Source of the DNA: Corallium rubrum
Lineage: Eukaryota; Cnidaria; Anthozoa; Scleralcyonacea; Coralliidae
DNA length: 64,000 bases
Assembly (NCBI GenBank): GCA_964035015.1
Contig: OZ035997.1
Span: 17,564,166-17,628,165, forward strand
Direction: 5' to 3'
Under the pieces are notes generated by a model, which was not told the DNA's origin, did no database searches, and worked only from the letters and a program-made list of their open reading frames with translations. Shown here piece by piece: positions 54,662 to 61,738 of this stretch. Position 1 is the stretch's first letter. Each line of letters opens with the position of its first letter. The position numbers were made by a program, and so were the translations under genes.

Positions 54662-56134
54662 TAAGACAGCGATGGTGGATCCCCACGAGGTTGCAAATGC
54701 TTGCTCGGAGGGTGGTGTTCACGGAGGTTACCGGACTCGGTCAAAAGTGGAGAGTCATCTTCGTTATCGCATTGATCCTGTAAAGCCTGGAAACGGTTAG
54801 CAAGAGCAGGACCACCAGGAGAAGATTTTTCGATCGGAGAACGACTACGATCCCGGCTACGTTCCCGACTACGTTCCCGAACTTGAGACTGGGCGGAGGA
54901 TAAAGTATGATGGGAAGAGGGCTTACGTTTAGAATTTATTGCCGATCCGGACGGGCCAGGTTGCAGTGGAGCGTTAGCTGCAGTCGATACAGGGACTTGA
55001 CCATGGGCTCGGCCCAAAACAACAGACGGGGTTTCAGGGATTACAAAATCTCCCTCCGAGTCGGCAGGAAGAGCGAGATCGTCAGGGGGGAGATACTTAT
55101 CTAGGAACTCATGCAAGGGCAGGGCTTCATGGTCCTGCCTTAATTTCTTGGGGGGAGGGAAATCATCCCCATCTGAACCATCAGACGGCGTGTAGCCAGT
55201 TACCTCAGGCTCATTAGAGAAGGCCGGAGGAGAAATTCCCATCTGCTGCTCACCCGGGAGGCCGGAAGCAGAATTACCAGTAGCCTGCAATGCAGGCTCG
55301 ACATGCGGTTCATTGCCCTGCTGCTCAGTGAAGGAAGGAACAGACGCGCCATCCACAAGCGGATGAGTAGAGGGGGCAACTGCCCCCCGGAAGTAGATGG
55401 TCGGTCAGAAGACGGGCCATCTGCGGGATGAATGATTGGTGGGTGTACAGACTCCCCTGAAGTTGACAGACCTTCAAAAGGTGGGGGAGTCCCACCACCA
55501 GTGGGTTGATTTACAAGCGAGGGTGCAACCCCCCGGATGCAGCCAAATCACCAGATGGAGGAGCAGCCCAACCCCGAGGGCGATGCTCCTGCTGCTGATT
55601 ACGCGGACACTGGGAAGACTGATGGCCAGGGATCCCACACCTGAAACAAGTGCGAACCTGACCCTTATAAAAAATGGGGCACAAATGCCCTCTGATCCGC
55701 ACCTGAGACGGTATGGGTGCATTGATTTCCATGCGGACTGATCGTGTTCCAATAGGTAACCCACGGCAAACCTCCTGTTTAACACTAAAGATCTTGCCAT
55801 AGGCCCCCAAAACCATTTTAACATCGTCGTCCGGGATGCTGTATGGAAGACGAAGAACAGTCACCCATTTAGAGCGTGACAGGGGGGCAAAGGTGACCGG
55901 ATGACCTCTAAAGGTGAGGCCAGCACTAATAACCTCCTCCATTAAGGCAGGGGAGGGGAAGGTGACACGCACCTTGTTGGCAGCTATGAGCTGCAAACAC
56001 GCAAAAGTGGTCAATAACCCCTGCACCTGTCGGTCGAATTCTGCGACCACCTGAGCGATCGTCACTGGTGTGTCCTTTAAGGACAACTCCGGCAGGGTTA
56101 TAAACCCGGAACGGTTAGCGTACGGCTGAGCCAT
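54661..56134 (-). pseudogene. K5 ORF1: RRM-like/zinc-knuckle protein, frameshifted
   Basis: It starts MAQPYANRSGFITLPELSL at 56134. The first phase runs to 55511 with the RRM-like part (WVTVLRLPYSIPDDDVKMVLG) and a CCHC knuckle (CFRCGIPGHQSSQC). The second phase, 55356-54661, has an acidic P-rich region, an RERSRERSRDRSRS basic repeat and LLTESGNLR. The shift lies between 55356 and 55511. The stop overlaps the ORF2 start as TAATG. Confidence 0.85.
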
Positions 56135-56585
56135 CACAGCAAACACACAAAGATAAAAAATACAAAGAACGGAGAAAACTCACGTCCCTCCACAGCCCAG
56201 GTGGAGGACCTCCGACTAACACGAAGCGACAACCAAGGGGGAGACATCCATGCACGGCACCGAACAGGGCACCAGAAAGCCAAGGTCGAAGAGACCAACA
56301 ACGGGCACCGAAGAGGGCACCAAAAAGCAAAGGCCGACGAGACCAACCAAAGGTACCAAACAGGGCACCGGAAAACCACGAGTCCACCACACGAACGAGG
56401 CGCAAAGGCTCCAAGAAGAACCACCAGAAAGGCACGGTCTTGCACCAGGACGAACAGCAGGCGTTGAAAAAACTCGTAGACAGAGCAGTAGTGTTACTAG
56501 GAGTAGCACTCCTAGAGCATGGATCCACCACAGTCTCTAATACTGAAACTCGCAAGAAGAATCAGAGATCGCTAAGACTCGATTA

Positions 56586-56607
56586 AGCCAATAGGCCGAG
56601 AAGCGAT
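56586..56607 (-). pseudogene. U2: U2 5' fragment nt 1-22 (locus 6)
   Basis: The 5' end of the U2 copy split by K5. The RNA start is 56607. Confidence 0.93.
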
Positions 56608-56655
56608 AACGACCAATAAAAAAGTTATGTTTTGCCCGGGAAGAAGCTGAAGCAA

Positions 56656-56665
56656 CGATGTGGTT
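56656..56665 (-). promoter_or_regulatory. Candidate PSE of U2 (unit F)
   Basis: CGATGTGGTT on the plus strand, 49-58 bp upstream of the U2 start. Confidence 0.6.
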
Positions 56666-56722
56666 CGGCCCAGGTCAGCCCACGCGCTCGAAGCGTCTGA
56701 AAGAAAAAAAAAAGAAAAAGGT

Positions 56723-56744
56723 GTCTACGACACGGGGTATTCCC

Positions 56745-56779
<35 letters not shown>

Positions 56780-56840
56780 CCGGGCTTAACTTCGGTGATC
56801 AGACGAGAACCGGTGCTTTCCCGGTGGTATGGTCGTAGAC
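56723..56840 (-). rRNA. 5S rRNA: 5S rRNA (unit F)
   Basis: 118 nt, identical by eye to units C and E. A minus-strand T-run follows. Confidence 0.97.
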
Positions 56841-56862
56841 ATTGGAGGAGGTGAAAATATCG

Positions 56863-56870
56863 CTTTTATA
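56863..56870 (-). promoter_or_regulatory. 5S upstream TATA box (unit F)
   Basis: TATAAAAG, 23-30 bp upstream of the 5S start. Confidence 0.65.
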
Positions 56871-56990
56871 GCGGTCGTTCGGCGTTGTGGCACGAGAGGT
56901 CGACGAGGAACATAAGAACGGTGAAATTGAATGTTCCACGAAGCCAGTGTGCTCGCGTTGGATGAGTTTGCTTTTGATTGGTTTGTTGTA

Positions 56991-57033
56991 AGGGGACGAG
57001 CGCGAACGCAGGTCCCCACTACCAGAAATTATA

Positions 57034-57065
<32 letters not shown>

Positions 57066-57154
57066 GGAGTCAACCCAGTCGAAGTGCAATGAGAGGGCCT
57101 CATCCTGAGAGGACTTCCTTGTTGATCAAAGTACCTCTCGTGTCAAGTAAGTAT
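56991..57154 (-). ncRNA. U1: U1 snRNA with altered 5' splice-site recognition sequence (unit F)
   Basis: 164 nt. The 5' end reads ATACTTACTTGACACG where the other five copies read ATACTTACCTGACGCG. C9 is T, plus a second change at nt 14. C9 pairs with the last exon base (G-1). The rest of the gene, including the Sm-like site, is unchanged. It may be a variant U1 or the first step of decay. Confidence 0.92.
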
Positions 57155-57203
57155 GCATGTGTTTGTCGCAGAAAGCCTATGACCGGGTACTACGAGTCAG
57201 CGG

Positions 57204-57212
57204 CATGTGGTT
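57204..57212 (-). promoter_or_regulatory. Candidate PSE of U1 (unit F)
   Basis: CATGTGGTT on the plus strand, 50-58 bp upstream of the U1 start. Confidence 0.6.
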
Positions 57213-57469
57213 AATAGGGTAATTTGTCGGCAACTGAATTCCGACAGCCAGCATGCCGATTAAGTTAAAATGAGGAAAGAAACGTGCTTACCTACCCCTC
57301 TCGGTCTTTCACGACGGTGTTGTCTTGCGGCGTCGAACTCGATGGGTTTCTGTTGATATCTGTAAAATATAAAGAATTGATGTGCGAAATTAGTGGAAGG
57401 AAGCCGTGTATGTACTTGTGTTGTTGATGAGTTTTTGCTTTATTTTCGATGGTGATGTTCTTCCCCGAA

Positions 57470-57623
57470 GGGAAGAGGGCCGTACTCGGAGGTAGTGCGA
57501 TACCGAGACAACCCGTGGCCAGGGCGAAGCAAGCTTCAATCCCATGGCCGAAGCCCAAAAATAAGTTTAATATATGAGCCAGGCGTTGCCTGGCATATCA
57601 GATATTAAGCTGATAAGAACAGA
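57470..57623 (-). pseudogene. U2: U2 3' fragment nt 39-192 (locus 7)
   Basis: It is cut at nt 39 by Utopia-2. It has one change beside the Sm site (AAAATAAGTTT for AAAATCAGTTT on the plus strand). The 5' part lies beyond Utopia-2 and is not in the window. Confidence 0.94.
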
Positions 57624-58800
57624 ACATAGTTCTTTATTACTTCTAAATGTTACCTAAGTTTTGGTGTGTGTTGTGGTCGAAAGAAGGTTGCATATGCTCA
57701 TTTATGTCGTAGCTTCCAAACTATTGCATGTGTCCTAGTGACTTCTTATTTCTTGTTTGCTAGTTTTAGGTGTGTGTATTTTGAAATGAGGAGAGTTACG
57801 CTCATAGAGGGTTGGGTTGTCGTAACTTCCTGTAATCTTATTGTATGTGTCCGAGTGACCCTAGGTGACTTTTATTGTGTCAGGCATGAGTTAAATTACG
57901 TTAAAACAAAAAAGTGCCATGAGAGGGCAAATGAATAAGTTTAAGTGTATGTGACCGTGTGCACCTAGTGTGCGAACAAAACAACTGTAACTATTCGACA
58001 CCAAAGATTGGGAAAGCCATAAACATCGGAGACGGATGGGGAAAGCCATAAGGATTTGAGGGAGTGGCGACGACCTATTGGTTGCCGCCGAGGAGGTGAT
58101 CAACATAGATATTTCGTGAGACTTGGATGACGTCAGTACAGCAGAGTTTACGAAATAACGTGCGATAACGATGGCTGATGCGGAGGGCGTTAAGGACCTT
58201 TTCGTTGTCGGTGTACCAAGAGCCAAGCGAACGCACAATGAAGCCATATACTGTCGCAGTGAGGCCACGAGAAGCAAAATGAGGAATGAGGTAACTGTAC
58301 TTCTCGATCTTTCGGTTGGCAGCAGTGGAGAGAGCTTCAGAGTCGTTCTCGAATGGGCAAGAGACATCAATAATGGAGACTTTGTTCCCATCAGTTACGA
58401 CGATGTCGGGTCTATCTCGACCAGGTGCATCAGGAATGGTAAGGTCTACGGTGACTTCGCCGCGATAGATGGCATTGGTTAGGCGATGAGCGATCTTGTC
58501 ATGCCTCTCTCGGATGGCGACCATGTTGGGTTTGCAGTGACATATGACGTGTGGAAGAGTTTCTGCGTGTGCATGGCAACGTCGGCAGGCAGGATTGGTA
58601 TCGGACCATCGACTCTTATTTGCGTTGGTGGCGCGGTGGATGAATCGCCAGTCGCAAAAACGAAGGCCCTTGCCAGTGAACATCCAATCAGAGCTGGTGG
58701 CAAAACGGTCATTCTGGATGCAGCGGGCGACTTTGCCTTGGTCAGGTTTGGCTTTCAGGTCATCGGCATGACGGTCCTGGCACATTCGGTGGAGGTAGAA
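57624..58800 (-). mobile_element. Utopia-2, 3' part, running into the assembly gap
   Basis: Its 3' junction is at U2 nt 39, as for Utopia-1 and the derivative. The 3' UTR (57624-58074) matches the derivative's 3' UTR over long stretches. The C-terminal coding part is at 58075-58800. The 5' portion is in or beyond the gap. Plus-strand PLE sequence follows the gap, so the element may be broken or misassembled there. Confidence 0.85.
58075..58800 (-). CDS. Utopia-2 C-terminal part: zinc knuckle and restriction-like endonuclease
   Basis: 242 codons open into the gap. They start with a pre-knuckle region resembling Utopia-1 (GKGLRFCDWRFIHRATNANKS, against the Utopia-1 GLNLRFKDWRFIHCARLNCI). A CRRCHAHAETLPHVICHC knuckle follows, then the endonuclease (RPDIVVTD, IDVSCPFEND, KIEKYSYL) and a C-terminal FRKLCCTDVIQ, also found in Utopia-1. 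The frame ends NIYVDHLLGGNQ, about 100 residues shorter than Utopia-1, which has a long S/P/D-rich tail. The RT is not in the window. Confidence 0.88.
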   Translation of the reverse strand, partial: FYLHRMCQDRHADDLKAKPDQGKVARCIQNDRFATSSDWMFTGKGLRFCDWRFIHRATNANKSRWSDTNPACRRCHAHAETLPHVICHCKPNMVAIRERHDKIAHRLTNAIYRGEVTVDLTIPDAPGRDRPDIVVTDGNKVSIIDVSCPFENDSEALSTAANRKIEKYSYLIPHFASRGLTATVYGFIVRSLGSWYTDNEKVLNALRISHRYRTLFRKLCCTDVIQVSRNIYVDHLLGGNQ

Positions 58801-59000
58801 NNNNNNNNNNNNNNNNNNNNNNNNNNNNNNNNNNNNNNNNNNNNNNNNNNNNNNNNNNNNNNNNNNNNNNNNNNNNNNNNNNNNNNNNNNNNNNNNNNNN
58901 NNNNNNNNNNNNNNNNNNNNNNNNNNNNNNNNNNNNNNNNNNNNNNNNNNNNNNNNNNNNNNNNNNNNNNNNNNNNNNNNNNNNNNNNNNNNNNNNNNNN
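58801..59000. other. Assembly gap (200 N)
   Basis: Exactly 200 N, probably a fixed-size scaffold gap of unknown true length. Reading frames drawn across it are not meaningful. Confidence 0.97.
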
Positions 59001-59002
59001 GA

Positions 59003-61192
59003 AAACTGGAAAGCACAAAACAATACCGATTATGCAACACCACCACAGAGAAATGGGTCAAAAACTTATCAGACAGACAACTCACAGAACAAGAAACAAA
59101 CGTACTGGCCAAAGGAATGAACTACAATACCAAAGACGCCGACCCCCTAGATTTCATCGCCGAACTAGAATCCGCACTCAAAACAAATACTCTAACAGAA
59201 GACACCAGAAACAACATACGACACGAAGTAACTAACAGTCTCTTACGCCACCAACAACCAATAGATCTGACTAAAACAGAAAAACAAGCCTTGAAAGACC
59301 TGAAAAAAGACGACAATATTGTCATCCTACCAGCAGACAAAGGACGCACCACCGTAATAATGAACAAGACGGAATACATCAACAAAGCTACTGCACAACT
59401 CCAAGACACCAACACTTACCTACCGTTAGACGCCGATCCCACCAAAACAACAGTATCTCGCATCAACAGTAAACTTAAAACACTCAAAGACAAGAAGAAA
59501 CTGGACCCACAAACTTACTACAGAATCGGACTACCTAAAATCCATAAACAAAGCATTCCTCTCCGCCCTATAGTCTCCCTTCCTGGATCACCAACCTACC
59601 AGTTATCAAAATACCTAGCCCAAGTACTCCAACCTTTAGTAAAGACTTCAACACATTCAATCGACAATGTCAACACCTTCATAACACAGATAGAAAACCT
59701 CAAAATCAAACCCGACGAAACCATGGTATCATTTGACGTCGTCTCTTTGTTTACCTCCATACCACTACCAACAGCCAAGACAATTACAGACAGACTACTA
59801 ACTAACGATCAATCATGGAAAGCGAGAACCAACCTAGACAAGGACGACATCCTGGACCTCCTAGACCTCTGCCTCTCCACCGAATTCCGCTTCCAAGACT
59901 CCTTTTACAAACAAATATCTGGTACACCTATGGGATCACCTCTCTCCAGTTTCCTCGCAGAAGCTGTAATACAAGACCTGGAACAAAAAACCGTCACCAA
60001 CAACAACGACATTAGTTTATGGAAGAGATACGTCGACGACGTATTCTCAGTAATAAAGACAAACCAAATCTACAACGTACTACAAACTATCAACAACACC
60101 ACTGACCACATTACGTTTACGAAAGAAGAAGAACATGACAACAAACTTGCTTTCCTAGATGTCCTTCTAACCAAAACCAACGACGGCACTCTCGACACAC
60201 AAGTATACAGAAAGAAAACGCATACAGACCAAATACTAAACTACAACAGCAACCACCCAATCCAACACAAGATCAGCTGCATCAAAACACTATTCAACCG
60301 AATTGAAACACACTGCAACACGCAACAATCTAAACAAGACGAACAAAGCTACCTCTACAACACCTTTCTTAAGAACAACTACCCCAAAAACTTTATCAAC
60401 AAAGTCACAACCCTAAAGAAAAAGAACACTACAACACAACCGAACCAGACTAAACAAGAAAAGATATGGACAACCTTACCATATATTCACACCATATCTG
60501 AGATGACAGCCAGATTACTACGACAACATGATATAGAGGTAGCCCACCCAAAACCAGTCCACAAACTGGCAACCAACTTCACTAAACACAAAGATAGGAT
60601 TACCAACACAGACCGACGCAACGCCATCTACATGTTTCCATGCCATGACTGTCCACAACAATACATAGGAGAGACATCAAAGAAAGTAGAAACACGACTG
60701 ACAGAACACAAAAACGCTATTAGACGACACGACCCTAGATCTCTTCCGGCAAACCACGCAGACGACTATGGACACACTTTTGACTGGTCAGAAACAAAGA
60801 TACTAGGCCAAGCTACTACAAGATTTTCTCGCGAATTCAAAGAAGCCTGGCACAGCATCGACAGATCCACATTCAATCGACACATAGAAATACCCCCAGC
60901 CTACCATCAACTTAAACACGCTGCATTCCATCAACACAAACAATCAGATCATAATCCATCAACGAAAACCCGCAACTCAAGTGCTCAATATAAGGATAAG
61001 AAGAAACCCAATACCGGAGTTTCCCCTGAGGACAGTACGATTCATAATCAACCAACGGACAAAACAACCAATCACTACACGACGGCAACAAACAATCAAC
61101 CAATTAGACGCTCACAACGATTACAATCACGAAGACACATGGATGGTCAACACACTAAAACACTAGACCTATCATCTTTCTCTCACTTCTGA
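59003..61192 (+). CDS. Penelope-like reverse transcriptase with GIY-YIG endonuclease (5' partial)
   Basis: The frame is open from the gap: KLESTKQYRLCNTTTEKWVK precedes the first ATG at 59117 and resembles the N-terminal part of PLE proteins (NLSDRQLTEQETNVLAKGMNY). The RT has KDDNIVILPADKG, YRIGLPKIHK, LRPIVSLPGSPTY, SFDVVSLFTSIP, GTPMGSPLSSFLAE, WKRYVDDVFSVIK (YVDD at 60029-60040) and LAFLDVLLTK. The C-terminal endonuclease has the AIYMFPCHDCPQQYIGET core (about 60620-60690), EHKNAIRRHD and DWSETKILG. The last 90 residues are Q/T/N-rich. The frame is intact to its stop. PLEs copy their RNA and use GIY-YIG for target cleavage. Confidence 0.93.
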   Translation, partial: KLESTKQYRLCNTTTEKWVKNLSDRQLTEQETNVLAKGMNYNTKDADPLDFIAELESALKTNTLTEDTRNNIRHEVTNSLLRHQQPIDLTKTEKQALKDLKKDDNIVILPADKGRTTVIMNKTEYINKATAQLQDTNTYLPLDADPTKTTVSRINSKLKTLKDKKKLDPQTYYRIGLPKIHKQSIPLRPIVSLPGSPTYQLSKYLAQVLQPLVKTSTHSIDNVNTFITQIENLKIKPDETMVSFDVVSLFTSIPLPTAKTITDRLLTNDQSWKARTNLDKDDILDLLDLCLSTEFRFQDSFYKQISGTPMGSPLSSFLAEAVIQDLEQKTVTNNNDISLWKRYVDDVFSVIKTNQIYNVLQTINNTTDHITFTKEEEHDNKLAFLDVLLTKTNDGTLDTQVYRKKTHTDQILNYNSNHPIQHKISCIKTLFNRIETHCNTQQSKQDEQSYLYNTFLKNNYPKNFINKVTTLKKKNTTTQPNQTKQEKIWTTLPYIHTISEMTARLLRQHDIEVAHPKPVHKLATNFTKHKDRITNTDRRNAIYMFPCHDCPQQYIGETSKKVETRLTEHKNAIRRHDPRSLPANHADDYGHTFDWSETKILGQATTRFSREFKEAWHSIDRSTFNRHIEIPPAYHQLKHAAFHQHKQSDHNPSTKTRNSSAQYKDKKKPNTGVSPEDSTIHNQPTDKTTNHYTTATNNQPIRRSQRLQSRRHMDGQHTKTLDLSSFSHF

Positions 61193-61218
61193 TGAAGACT
61201 CGAAGTACCGAGTCGAAA
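61189..61218 (+). ncRNA. Candidate hammerhead-ribozyme core in the PLE
   Basis: CTGATGA (61189-61195), then a perfect 6-bp stem GACTCG/CGAGTC (61197-61202 with 61209-61214, loop AAGTAC), then GAAA (61215-61218). These are the conserved hammerhead core blocks in order, with one extra A after CTGATGA. The ORF stop (61190-61192) lies inside the core. PLEs are known to carry hammerhead motifs. Stems I and III were not resolved. Confidence 0.5.
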
Positions 61219-61261
61219 GCTCAAGAAAAAGTACACTGAATCCGGAGAACTCTTAACGAAC

Positions 61262-61281
61262 ATATATATATATATATATAT
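61262..61281. repeat. AT microsatellite
   Basis: About ten AT repeats just after the PLE 3' end. Confidence 0.95.
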
Positions 61282-61399
61282 ACAGACGGTACCGTTTCTG
61301 CCTTTTGGGCCTCATCAGTGTAGTGCTGATGAGCAGGATGAAGGTAACTGCTATTTACAGTCACCTTTGGTGCCTCACAAATTGTGGGACATCAAAACC

Positions 61400-61401
<2 letters not shown>

Positions 61402-61440
<39 letters not shown>

Positions 61441-61467
61441 TACATATATACATATATACATATATAC
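61402..61467. repeat. AT and ACATAT microsatellite
   Basis: A pure TA run followed by TACATATA-type repeats. Confidence 0.95.
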
Positions 61468-61738
61468 CAGACTTCATTCTTTGGAAAGTGCGCGCGGAAG
61501 ATAAAAACTGGAAAAAAAATGCGCGCCAAAAAAATCAAACCGGAAGTAATCTACTACTTCCGGTCAGCGGCTGTACACATGATTATATATACATAATTTA
61601 TATTTAAACAAACTGAAATGCAATAAATGAAACACAAATCGTAAAATAGAAAAGTTCAGGTTGGTGTTGGTGCAATGGTGTACAACCAAAATTTGGAATG
61701 TGAGATCGAGTGCTAAAGACCATTTCACCTTTGAATAT

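Larger units (their letters stand above)
50509..56585 (-). mobile_element. K5, full-length Keno-like LINE, inactivated
   Basis: 6077 bp with both U2 junctions. The 3' UTR is 50509-51125 with the conserved K block at about 50785-50850. ORF2 (51126-54661) has a frameshift and a catalytic substitution. ORF1 (54661-56134) is frameshifted. The 5' UTR (56135-56585) carries repeated GGCACCGAACAGGGCACC-type units and the CATGGATCCACCACAGTCTC block. Confidence 0.9.
59001..61260 (+). mobile_element. Penelope-like element, 3' part
   Basis: It enters from the gap with an open frame and ends past a hammerhead-like motif before the AT microsatellite. It carries RT and GIY-YIG endonuclease, the Penelope arrangement. 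The 5' end is missing in the gap. It is the only element on the plus strand in this part of the window. Confidence 0.88.
61193..61738. other. Non-coding stretch between the PLE and the decayed gene
   Basis: It contains the PLE 3' end, two AT-rich microsatellites, a short hairpin (CTCATCAG...CTGATGAG near 61312-61332) and an inverted CCGGAAGTA/TACTTCCGG pair (about 61538-61563). No gene was seen. Confidence 0.7.

Noticed and set aside
10285..57558. Recurrent frames of 77-90 codons in every array unit (for example starting MGFGHGIEA or MGTCVRARP)
   Set aside because: They are readings of U2, U1 or 5S sequence and spacers. Their conservation comes from the RNA genes.
58486..59235. 249-codon plus-strand frame across the gap
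   Set aside because: A third of it is N, and it joins the antisense of Utopia-2 to an off-frame part of the PLE.
59117..61192. LTR retrotransposon or group II intron RT
   Set aside because: There is no protease, RNase H or integrase. The RT motifs and C-terminal GIY-YIG core are those of Penelope elements.
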